Positions 1 to 6,189 of a stretch of DNA of 12,084 bases are shown here, piece by piece (the first letter of the stretch is position 1; each line of letters opens with the position of its first letter). A program made the position numbers and the translations under genes. Source of the DNA: Firmicutes bacterium CAG:534. GTDB taxonomy: Bacteria > Bacillota > Clostridia > Lachnospirales > Lachnospiraceae. A model generated the notes under the pieces. That model was not told where the DNA came from. It ran no database searches and saw nothing but the letters and a program-made list of their open reading frames with translations. Location: NCBI GenBank assembly GCA_000436115.1, contig FR894528.1, positions 14,702 through 26,785 of the forward strand, in the 5' to 3' direction.

Positions 1-836
1 TTAACCTCCCGGAGTCCCTCTGCTTCCATCTCAAAAACGCCGATCTCATTGGTGGAACCAAACCGGTTTTTCACCCCTCTGAGGATCCGGTAGGAAGCAT
101 GTCTGTCCCCTTCAAAATACAGCACAGTATCCACCATATGCTCTAATACCCGGGGACCTGCCACTGTCCCTTCCTTCGTCACATGACCCACGATAAAAAT
201 GGAGATATTAAGACCCTTGGCAAGCTTCAGCAAAAGGCCGGTTGCCTCACGCACCTGTGAAACGCTTCCGGGTGCGGAAGATACCTCTTCACAATACATG
301 GTCTGGATGGAATCAATCACTACCACCTGGGGCTTTGCCCTTCTGATGGTATCCTCAATCACATCCAGACTGGTTTCGCAAAGCAGCTTTAAATGATCGT
401 CAAATTCTCCGATCCGGTTTGCCCGGATCTTGATCTGCTTTAAGGATTCCTCACCGGAAATATATAGGACCTCCCGCTTGTCCTTAGCAAGCTCCCTGCA
501 CACCTGCAGTAAAAGCGTTGATTTTCCAATTCCGGGATCTCCGCCTACCAGGGTCAGGGAACCTCTGACCAGCCCTCCCCCCAGCACTCTGTCAAGTTCT
601 CCGATATGGGTAGAAAGCCTGTCTTCCTCTTCAAGCGAGATACCGGAAATTGCTGTAGGTTCCTTTCTTTCTCCGCTTCTGATCTGCTTTGCTGCTTTCT
701 GTGCGCTCCCTGCTGCTACCTTTTCCTCTACCAGAGTATTCCATTGCCTGCAGCCGGGACACTGGCCCATCCACTTAGACGACTCGTATCCGCAATTCTG
801 ACAGAAAAAAATGGTTGTCTCTTTTCCTTTTGCCAT
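1..836 (-). CDS. radA: DNA repair protein RadA, N-terminal 278 residues (3' end cut by window edge)
   Basis: RadA (Sms) is a RecA-like ATPase that promotes branch migration of recombination intermediates in DNA repair; it acts in the cytoplasm on DNA. Reading from 836 to the left edge gives 278 residues without a stop. A zinc finger uses C12, C15, C26 and C29. A Walker A motif GGDPGIGKST lies at about 98-107 and a Walker B strand (VVVIDS) at about 171-176. The RadA-specific KNRFG motif is at 256-260. The family is usually about 450 residues, so the C-terminal Lon-like domain lies outside the window. The ATG at 836 has a good Shine-Dalgarno (AGGGAGAGGA) ending 4 bases upstream, and the protein begins MAKGK as typical RadA does. 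It follows the 136-residue gene by 66 bases containing a hairpin. Identification is firm. Confidence 0.97.
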   Translation of the reverse strand, partial: MAKGKETTIFFCQNCGYESSKWMGQCPGCRQWNTLVEEKVAAGSAQKAAKQIRSGERKEPTAISGISLEEEDRLSTHIGELDRVLGGGLVRGSLTLVGGDPGIGKSTLLLQVCRELAKDKREVLYISGEESLKQIKIRANRIGEFDDHLKLLCETSLDVIEDTIRRAKPQVVVIDSIQTMYCEEVSSAPGSVSQVREATGLLLKLAKGLNISIFIVGHVTKEGTVAGPRVLEHMVDTVLYFEGDRHASYRILRGVKNRFGSTNEIGVFEMEAEGLREV

Positions 837-856
837 TGCATCCTCTCCCTATGACC

Positions 857-882
857 AAAGAATGCGAGCCTTCTGGCTCGCA
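857..882 (-). terminator. Hairpin with short T-rich tail between the 136-aa gene and radA
   Basis: Read on the minus strand, TGCGAGCC and GGCTCGCA (875-882 and 863-870) form a perfect 8-bp GC-rich stem around an AGAA loop, followed by TTCTTT (862-857). It lies 20 bases after the stop of the upstream gene and about 20 bases before the radA start. The shape fits an intrinsic terminator, but the T tract is broken by a C. I see no separate radA promoter after it, so it may be a partial terminator that lowers radA expression relative to the genes upstream. Confidence 0.6.
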
Positions 883-902
883 CTCCAAAATCATGTTTCC
901 GC

Positions 903-1313
903 TTATCTGGTAACCTCTACCAGAACCTCTCCAAATCCTGCCAGCTCTACGCTGATGTTCAGCTTACCGCCCAGATTTGTCTTCATCTTACCGGCACTGT
1001 TTCCATTCACCAGTACCTGGTATTCTGTATCTTCTTCCAGTTCCAGGGTGATCTGTGCATCCTCATCTCCTTCAACGGTGAATTTCACGCCGTCCGCTGT
1101 CTCTACAAAATGAGAAACGCTGGTTCCGGGAACCGACTCATAAACAAACATTCCGTTTCTTTCCAGCTTGGTCATTGTTTTAAAGGTTTTCACCTTATAA
1201 AGGTCACCACAATGTTCAAAATTGTCAAGCTTTGCCTTCTCTTCCAGAGTGTGGTCTCCAAAGCTTATGGTGCCGTCTGCCTCTGAACGAAGCAATTCTT
1301 TTACAACAGCCAT
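903..1313 (-). CDS. Conserved-looking hypothetical protein, 136 aa, between clpC and radA
   Basis: I cannot assign a function. The 136 residues contain no signal peptide, membrane helix or cysteine cluster. The second half (about 74-136) is rich in alternating hydrophobic and acidic or polar residues (for example AQITLELEEDTEYQVLV) ending in ELAGFGEVLVEVTR, which suggests a small beta-rich domain. Proteins of this appearance in Lachnospiraceae sometimes carry the name endosialidase; I recall that only loosely, and nothing in the sequence supports a sialidase catalytic site. The ATG at 1313 is preceded by AGGAGG about 9 bases upstream, so the reading frame is well supported. It has its own candidate promoter in the 102-base gap after clpC and is followed by a hairpin, so it may be expressed as a single gene as well as by read-through from clpC. 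Confidence 0.88.
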   Translation of the reverse strand: MAVVKELLRSEADGTISFGDHTLEEKAKLDNFEHCGDLYKVKTFKTMTKLERNGMFVYESVPGTSVSHFVETADGVKFTVEGDEDAQITLELEEDTEYQVLVNGNSAGKMKTNLGGKLNISVELAGFGEVLVEVTR

Positions 1314-1373
1314 TTCTTACGTCCTCCTGCCAATCTCTTTCGTGCATCCTGTAACGGAGCTCTTTCTTTCCTA

Positions 1374-1402
1374 AGTATAATATATTTCAGTGCCGATATC
1401 CA
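1374..1402 (-). promoter_or_regulatory. Candidate sigma-A promoter for the 136-aa gene
   Basis: On the minus strand, TGGATA (1402-1397) and TATACT (1379-1374) are separated by 17 bases. These match the -35 consensus at 4 of 6 positions and the -10 consensus at 5 of 6. The site lies just after the clpC stop codon and about 60 bases before the ATG at 1313. An overlapping alternative -10 (TATTAT) starts 3 bases earlier. This is a pattern match only. Confidence 0.45.
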
Positions 1403-1415
1403 CCAAAAACATTCG

Positions 1416-3866
1416 TTATTTTTTTACATCAAACACAACCTGCTGCTTTCTGAAACCGGCCACCACTGTATCTCCCTGCTTTACCCTGCCTTCCAGAAGT
1501 TTCTCTGCAAGCGGATCCTCAATAACATTCTGGATGGCTCTCTTAAGAGGTCTGGCTCCCATTTTGTAGTCTGCATACTTTGTCACCAGATGCTCCTTTA
1601 ACGCAGGGGTAACGGACAGCTTGATCTTTAGCTGCTGCCTGCATCTCTGATCCAGATGATCGCAGAGCAGGGTAACGATCTTTTGCATTTCTTCCTTGCC
1701 CAGGGGCTGGAATACCATGATCTCGTCGATCCTGTTGATGAATTCCGGTTTAAAAAGGCGCTTTACCTCTTCCATGACGCCGGCCTTCATCTTCTCATAA
1801 TCCTGCTCCTTGGTTGTTTCCGTAAAGAAGCCCAGTTTTTTGGGCGCAACGATCCTCTGCGCTCCGGCATTGGAGGTCATGATCAGTATGGTATTTTTAA
1901 AGCTTACCTTCCGTCCCTTGGAGTCTGTAATATGCCCGTCATCCAGAACCTGGAGCAGGACATTGAACACATCCGGGTGTGCCTTTTCAATTTCATCAAA
2001 AAGGACTACGGAATAAGGGTTTTTGCGGATCTTTTCCGAAAGCTGGCCGCCTTCTTCAAAGCCCACATATCCCGGAGGGGAACCGATCATCTTGGAAACG
2101 GAATGACCCTCCATATATTCGGACATATCTACTCTGATCAAAGCGCTTTCAGACCCGAAAACCGCTTCCGCAAGCGCTTTGGATAATTCTGTTTTTCCCA
2201 CACCGGTCGGCCCTAGAAACAGGAAGGAGCCGATCGGTCTGTTGGGATCTGAAAGTCCCACTCTTCCTCTTCTGATCGCCTTGGCCACTGCAAGCACCGC
2301 CTGCTCCTGGCCGATCACGCGCTTATGCAGCACGCTTTCCAGCTTCAGCAGCCGTTCACTTTCCTTTTCCGTAAGCTTCTTCACCGGAATTTTTGTCCAG
2401 GAGGCTACCACCTCTGCAATCTCATTTTCTCCAATGGCGATCTGTCCCTCCGACTGCTTTTGGCGGTTGCGCTCCTTTGCCTTGTCATACTTTGCGATCA
2501 GCTTATCCTGATCCTTCCGGATCCTGGCTGCTTCCTCAAGATCCTCCTCCCGGATGCACTGCTCCAGCCGTTCATCCATAAAACGGATCTCTTCTGCCAT
2601 GGTTTCCAGATTAGAGGGAACGGTCATGTTTTTCAGCCTTACCGCCGCAGCCGCCTCATCGATCAGGTCAATGGCCTTATCCGGCAGATTCCGGTCATTG
2701 ATATACCGCTGTGAAAGAAGAACTGCCGCCCTGATTGCTTCCTCTGTGATCGTTACCTTATGATGCTCTTCATATTTAGGCGCAATTCCCTTTAAAATCT
2801 CGATTGCCTGCTCGGTTGTAGGTTCCTCCACATAAACAGACTGAAAACGCCTTTCAAGGGCCGCATCCTTTTCCACATACTTGTGATATTCTGACACGGT
2901 TGTAGCTCCGATCAGCTGAAGCTCCCCTCTGGCCAGAGAGGGCTTTAAAATGTTGGAGGCATCTATGGCGCCTTCTGCGCCTCCGGCCCCGATGATGGTA
3001 TGCATCTCATCCAGGAACAGAATAATATTGCCATCCTCCTGTACCTCCCGGATCACCCGCTTGATCCGCTCCTCAAACTCTCCGCGGTACTTGGAGCCAG
3101 CCACCATACCGGACAGATCCAGGGTCAGAAGCCGCTTGTTCTGTACGGTAAAAGGCACTTTTCCTTCCACAATGCGCCTTGCCAGACCTTCCACCACAGC
3201 CGTTTTTCCTACTCCCGGCTCTCCGATCAGGCAGGGATTATTCTTGGTTCTCCTGCTCAAAATTTCGATCACGCGCTTGATCTCACTGTCTCTGTCGATC
3301 ACAGGATCCAGCGCTCCTTCCGCTGCCAGCGCTGTAAGATCCCTGCTGTACTGTTCCAGCGTCGAAGCGTTCTTGCTCCTCTTCCCCTGTCGTTTTCCCA
3401 GATCCTCCTTATACAGGTTGCCATCCTCGCCCATAGCGATCAGAGTGTCTGCATAAAGCTTGGGAACAGAGATCCCCATTGTATTCAAAAGTCTTACGGC
3501 TACGTTTTCCCCTTCCTTCAAAAGAGCCAGCAGGATGTGCTCTGTCCCTGTCTCTTCCGCCTGAAAACGGTCTGCCTGTCTGTGGGCTTCCTCAAGCACC
3601 GCCTGGGCCCTGGGAGAGTACCCCTCCTTTTCTTTTAATACAACATTTGCCTCCGGCGAAATCAGTTCCCTGATCATTTCCAGGATCTTGTCCTCTTTTG
3701 CGCCGTCTTCTGTTAAAACTCTTGCTGCAACACCGGTTTTTTCCTTCAGCAGCCCCACAAGAATATGCTCTGTCCCCACATATCCCGCTTTCATGCGAAG
3801 GGCCGTCTTTTCTGCCAGCAAAAGAGCTGTCTTTGCCTTATCTGTAAAGCCTCCGGACTGTTTCAT
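1416..3866 (-). CDS. clpC: ClpC-type AAA+ unfoldase, ATP-binding subunit of the Clp protease
   Basis: ClpC is a ring-forming AAA+ ATPase that unfolds proteins and feeds them to ClpP, in stress tolerance and protein quality control. The 816 residues match family length. The N-terminal Clp_N double repeat spans about 5-145, with GTEH in each half (31-34 and 107-110). The first AAA+ module has Walker A GEPGVGKT (215-222), Walker B ILFLDE (282-287) and an ERR motif (338-340). A UVR-like coiled-coil middle domain at about 425-470 marks ClpC rather than ClpB. The second module has GPTGVGKT (552-559), VVLFDE (620-625), FINRID (709-714) and GAR (770-772). LGF at 678-680 fits the ClpP-binding loop. 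The start has AAGGAAGG about 10 bases upstream and lies 17 bases after the GntR gene, so the two are probably co-transcribed. No ctsR, mcsA or mcsB is present in the window. Confidence 0.97.
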   Translation of the reverse strand: MKQSGGFTDKAKTALLLAEKTALRMKAGYVGTEHILVGLLKEKTGVAARVLTEDGAKEDKILEMIRELISPEANVVLKEKEGYSPRAQAVLEEAHRQADRFQAEETGTEHILLALLKEGENVAVRLLNTMGISVPKLYADTLIAMGEDGNLYKEDLGKRQGKRSKNASTLEQYSRDLTALAAEGALDPVIDRDSEIKRVIEILSRRTKNNPCLIGEPGVGKTAVVEGLARRIVEGKVPFTVQNKRLLTLDLSGMVAGSKYRGEFEERIKRVIREVQEDGNIILFLDEMHTIIGAGGAEGAIDASNILKPSLARGELQLIGATTVSEYHKYVEKDAALERRFQSVYVEEPTTEQAIEILKGIAPKYEEHHKVTITEEAIRAAVLLSQRYINDRNLPDKAIDLIDEAAAAVRLKNMTVPSNLETMAEEIRFMDERLEQCIREEDLEEAARIRKDQDKLIAKYDKAKERNRQKQSEGQIAIGENEIAEVVASWTKIPVKKLTEKESERLLKLESVLHKRVIGQEQAVLAVAKAIRRGRVGLSDPNRPIGSFLFLGPTGVGKTELSKALAEAVFGSESALIRVDMSEYMEGHSVSKMIGSPPGYVGFEEGGQLSEKIRKNPYSVVLFDEIEKAHPDVFNVLLQVLDDGHITDSKGRKVSFKNTILIMTSNAGAQRIVAPKKLGFFTETTKEQDYEKMKAGVMEEVKRLFKPEFINRIDEIMVFQPLGKEEMQKIVTLLCDHLDQRCRQQLKIKLSVTPALKEHLVTKYADYKMGARPLKRAIQNVIEDPLAEKLLEGRVKQGDTVVAGFRKQQVVFDVKK

Positions 3867-3883
3867 ACGCTCATTTCCTTCCT

Positions 3884-4255
3884 TTATTTCTCATACTCCT
3901 CATAAATTTCATCGATCATGCAATGAACCTCTTCCTTGCTGATCCCTTTACAGATCCCCTTTGCCAGGATCACCCGAAGCTGTTCATCCATTTCCTCTAT
4001 GGTTCGGATCTTATCAATGTCCAGTGCGATCACCGCACCTTTTCTTCTGTCTACCTTTACAAAGCCCTCCTGCCGTAATACGGAATAGGCTTTGTTGACC
4101 GTATGCATGTTGATACCGATCTCATCTGCCAGCTGCCGCACAGAGGGAAGGGTATCTCCCTCCTGAAATCTGGATGTTGCAATCCCCAGGATAATCTGGT
4201 TTCTAAGCTGCAGATACAGAGCTTCTTCACTGTTAAAATCTATCTCTATGATCAT
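3884..4255 (-). CDS. GntR-family transcriptional regulator, YtrA-like short form
   Basis: This is a 123-residue DNA-binding regulator. A winged helix-turn-helix occupies about 12-78: LYLQLRNQI near the start, LPSVRQLADEIGINMHTVNKAY in the recognition region (36-57), and the wing RRKGAVI (70-76). The remaining 45 or so residues are too short for a FadR or HutC ligand domain, which places it in the YtrA subfamily. Members usually repress their own operon, often one encoding an ABC transporter. Here the next gene, 17 bases downstream, is clpC, so autoregulation of a gntR-clpC unit is the natural inference. The ATG at 4255 has a GAAGGGA Shine-Dalgarno about 6 bases upstream. A hairpin (4282-4306) lies directly upstream. 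The effector and operator are not visible from the sequence. Confidence 0.9.
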   Translation of the reverse strand: MIIEIDFNSEEALYLQLRNQIILGIATSRFQEGDTLPSVRQLADEIGINMHTVNKAYSVLRQEGFVKVDRRKGAVIALDIDKIRTIEEMDEQLRVILAKGICKGISKEEVHCMIDEIYEEYEK

Positions 4256-4281
4256 ATGATATCCCTTCTTAATCTAACGCA

Positions 4282-4306
4282 GGAGGAACAGCTTCGCCAT
4301 TCCTCC
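4282..4306 (-). terminator. 11-bp stem hairpin between the SH3-protein gene and gntR
   Basis: On the minus strand, GGAGGAA (4306-4300) and TTCCTCC (4288-4282) pair perfectly. The stem extends inward by two wobble and two GC pairs to a GAA loop, giving 11 bp. It begins 8 bases after the stop codon at 4315 and ends 26 bases before the gntR start. The tail (TGCGTTAGATT) is not a proper T tract, so this is a weak terminator at best. It could instead be an mRNA-stabilising or processing hairpin, or part of an operator for the neighbouring GntR regulator. Confidence 0.4.
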
Positions 4307-4314
4307 CATGTATC

Positions 4315-5688
4315 TTACAGATCCTTATCATCCATATTTAAAAACTCAAATTCAAATTCGTCGTCATCTGCCAGGAAATTCTGTGGCTTTCTGGAAGGCT
4401 TCCTTGCAGGCTCCTTTCTCTCTGCCGCTGAAATCTCCGGTTCTCTCTTCTGCTTTCTTACCGGTTCTTCCTGCTCTCTTTCGCTTACTGCCTGGGATCT
4501 TTTTCTTCTAACGGGGGCAGGCTCCTGTTCCGCTTCCTCCCGTACTGCTCTTTTCTTTTTCTTTCTCTCCGGCTCCGGTTCTTCTATAGGTTCCTCTTCC
4601 TCATAATCTTCCTCGTCATAATCCTCATAGGAAAGACTTCTGATCTTAAGCAGAAGAAGTGTGATCACGATCACCATTAAAACCACAACCACCGCAAGAA
4701 TGATAATAATGATCTTTTCTTTCTCGATCTGTGCCTGCAGTCTGGCATTATTTTCATTTGCAACATTTACTACATTGAGCAGTTCTGCCAGCTTCTGGCG
4801 GTTTCCATTGATATTATCATAAAGATAATATTCATATTCCCCGCTGTCACTGTTCTGCGCATATACGATCTCGTAATCGTTGTGCTCCTCCTGCTGTGGC
4901 TCCTCCTGAGGTTCTTCTGCTGGCTGGTCGCCCTCCGGGTTTTCGCCCTCTGGGTTTTCTCCCTCCGGGTTTTCTCCCTCCGGATTTTCCTGGGAATCCG
5001 CAGGCTGTTCACCGCCCTCTGCAGGCTGTTCCTGATCGGAGGCGCCCTCCTGGCTTCCAATCGTAAGAAGATCGGAACGGATGTAGCCTTCTATGGTCTT
5101 ATTATTGTAATTACAGGTCATCTGATACCATTTATTTCCCGCACTGTCATTTGCCTCACCGATCAGGGTAATGGAAGTGCCGTTTGGCAGGGATGCAACC
5201 GTATCGTAAGAGGTAGACGCACCGGAACGGATCCTTACGTTGCTGTCCGATTTCACCTGCGCCTGCTGCTCCCCGATAGAGGTAGGAACCGTATCCGGCA
5301 GAGAAGCTGCGGGAGTATCCGTTGTGGTCTCTGTAGTGGCTGACGGTGCTGTTTCCGTCACGGTAATGGTCTCGCTTGTCTGTACCAGATCACTTCTGAT
5401 ATAGCCAAAACCGCCGCCTGTTACGGATACCTTATACCAGACTGTACCGGAGCTGTCCTTCACCGCCCCTAAGATGTCAATGGTCTTTCCCTTTACCGTA
5501 CTGCCCACTACTGTACTTTCTGTATTGGCCTGTTCGCGGATCTTCGCTGTATCGGCTATCACCTTGCCTTCCGCTGCATAGGAGCTGAGGGCTGCAAAAT
5601 AAAACACAGCCACTGCCGCTGCAAATGCGATCAGATTTCTTCCCCAATTTATCTTTGTAAGCTGTTTCATAAAATTTCTCACTTCCAT
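4315..5688 (-). CDS. Membrane-anchored protein with two SH3-like domains and a charged cytoplasmic tail
   Basis: Function is not established. Numbering is from the ATG at 5688 (457 aa). A signal-like hydrophobic segment lies at about 19-36, ending SSYA-AEG, so cleavage near 38 is possible. Two bacterial SH3-like domains follow at about 42-100 and 144-205; each contains the typical IREQ/IRSG..T and GYIRSDL pattern. A Ser/Thr-rich linker separates them. An acidic spacer with four PEGE/D units lies at 234-253, a possible coiled coil at about 297-325 and a strong transmembrane helix at about 326-347. The last 110 residues alternate Glu-rich and Lys/Arg-rich runs and end FEFEFLNMDDKDL. The inferred topology has SH3 domains outside, possibly binding cell wall, and the tail inside. 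The frame stays open up to 5904 but that part overlaps the upstream gene. Starts at 5688 (ATG), 5682 (GTG, best spacing from AAGGAG) and 5670 (ATG) are all possible. Confidence 0.85.
   Translation of the reverse strand: MEVRNFMKQLTKINWGRNLIAFAAAVAVFYFAALSSYAAEGKVIADTAKIREQANTESTVVGSTVKGKTIDILGAVKDSSGTVWYKVSVTGGGFGYIRSDLVQTSETITVTETAPSATTETTTDTPAASLPDTVPTSIGEQQAQVKSDSNVRIRSGASTSYDTVASLPNGTSITLIGEANDSAGNKWYQMTCNYNNKTIEGYIRSDLLTIGSQEGASDQEQPAEGGEQPADSQENPEGENPEGENPEGENPEGDQPAEEPQEEPQQEEHNDYEIVYAQNSDSGEYEYYLYDNINGNRQKLAELLNVVNVANENNARLQAQIEKEKIIIIILAVVVVLMVIVITLLLLKIRSLSYEDYDEEDYEEEEPIEEPEPERKKKKRAVREEAEQEPAPVRRKRSQAVSEREQEEPVRKQKREPEISAAERKEPARKPSRKPQNFLADDDEFEFEFLNMDDKDL
4931..4990 (-). repeat. 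Four 15-bp tandem repeats encoding PEGEN-type units
   Basis: Four consecutive 15-base units (4931-4945, 4946-4960, 4961-4975, 4976-4990) differ from one another by one to three bases, with the plus-strand core CCCTCCGGGTTTTC. They encode repeats of Asn-Pro-Glu-Gly-Glu/Asp in the spacer between the second SH3 domain and the membrane helix. Because each unit is a multiple of three, changes in copy number would lengthen or shorten the spacer without shifting the frame. Confidence 0.9.
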
Positions 5689-5691
5689 GAT

Positions 5692-5697
5692 CTCCTT
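5692..5697 (-). promoter_or_regulatory. Ribosome binding site that leaves the SH3-protein start ambiguous
   Basis: AAGGAG on the minus strand overlaps the TAA stop of the upstream gene. It lies only 3 bases before the ATG at 5688, which is short, but 9 bases before an in-frame GTG at 5682. The ATG at 5670 would have only a weak GGAAGTGAG site. The choice changes only 6 residues before the signal-like segment. Confidence 0.55.
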
Positions 5698-6160
5698 ATC
5701 TGTCTCTTGTATATCGAATATGCCCTTCGTCACCCTTTGTGCCTTCTCCATAGCCTGAGATATTGCTTTTCTTGGATCTGCGGGCTTCCTCTTCGAGCTG
5801 TCTGTGGTACAGGATCTCGCAGCTTTCGCACAATCGTCCGCTTTTGATATTCTTGCCGCACATTTCGCATCGGATATAACCGCCCCGGTTGTCAATGACC
5901 TCAAATCTGTTTTCCTTGATCATCTCACGGATCGCCTTGTGGGTCACTCCTGTAGCACTGGATATTTCCGCTACATTTGCACCGGTATGTTTATCCAGAT
6001 AATTTCTTACCTTCCCATAGTCATCATAATCAAACTGCTGGCAATCCTCACACTGATATTCTCCCAGTCCCTTGTATACCATAATTCCGCCGCAGCTTTT
6101 ACACAGAGTCGGTCTGTTATAATCATTCAGTATGCGGATTTTCCCGTTATTTTCCGGCAT
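5696..6160 (-). CDS. Zinc-ribbon/HTH protein of unknown function, 154 aa
   Basis: This cytoplasmic-looking protein contains two four-cysteine clusters, C20/C23/C37/C40 and C98/C101/C111/C114, each suited to bind one zinc. Between them, residues about 48-92 read YLDKHTGANVAEISSATGV and then HKAIREMIKENRF, which looks like a small helix-turn-helix. The order of zinc ribbon then HTH resembles the flagellar-operon protein YvyF of Firmicutes, though no flagellar gene is nearby. The polar C-terminal tail (about 120-154) is rich in charged residues and glycine. The ATG at 6160 has GGGAGGA about 11 bases upstream. It starts 29 bases after purD and ends 7 bases before the SH3-domain membrane protein gene, so those two are likely translated from one message. 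A regulatory role in DNA or RNA binding is inference. Confidence 0.85.
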   Translation of the reverse strand: MPENNGKIRILNDYNRPTLCKSCGGIMVYKGLGEYQCEDCQQFDYDDYGKVRNYLDKHTGANVAEISSATGVTHKAIREMIKENRFEVIDNRGGYIRCEMCGKNIKSGRLCESCEILYHRQLEEEARRSKKSNISGYGEGTKGDEGHIRYTRDR

Positions 6161-6189
6161 ATCTCTGCTGTCCTCCCTACCTGCGCCGC

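Noticed and set aside
3000..3638. 212-codon open frame on the plus strand opposite clpC
   Set aside because: It is antisense to a strongly conserved ClpC, has low-complexity composition, no recognisable domain and no convincing ribosome binding site; it is a shadow of the clpC codon pattern.
4274..4309. 12-codon leader frame (ATG at 4309 to TAG at 4274) before gntR
   Set aside because: No properly spaced Shine-Dalgarno precedes the ATG, and the frame is explained by the hairpin arms; too short to support on its own.
4325..4370. Possible promoter for gntR (TTGAAT, 17 bases, GATGAT) in the end of the SH3-protein gene
   Set aside because: Both boxes match only 4 of 6 positions and the region is AT-rich coding sequence for Glu/Phe/Asp residues, so chance matches are likely.
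5689..5904. Open frame extending the SH3-protein gene upstream to an ATG at 5904 (72 more residues)
   Set aside because: It lies entirely inside the zinc/HTH gene apart from a few bases, lacks a signal peptide at its start, and the true signal-like segment begins after 5688.
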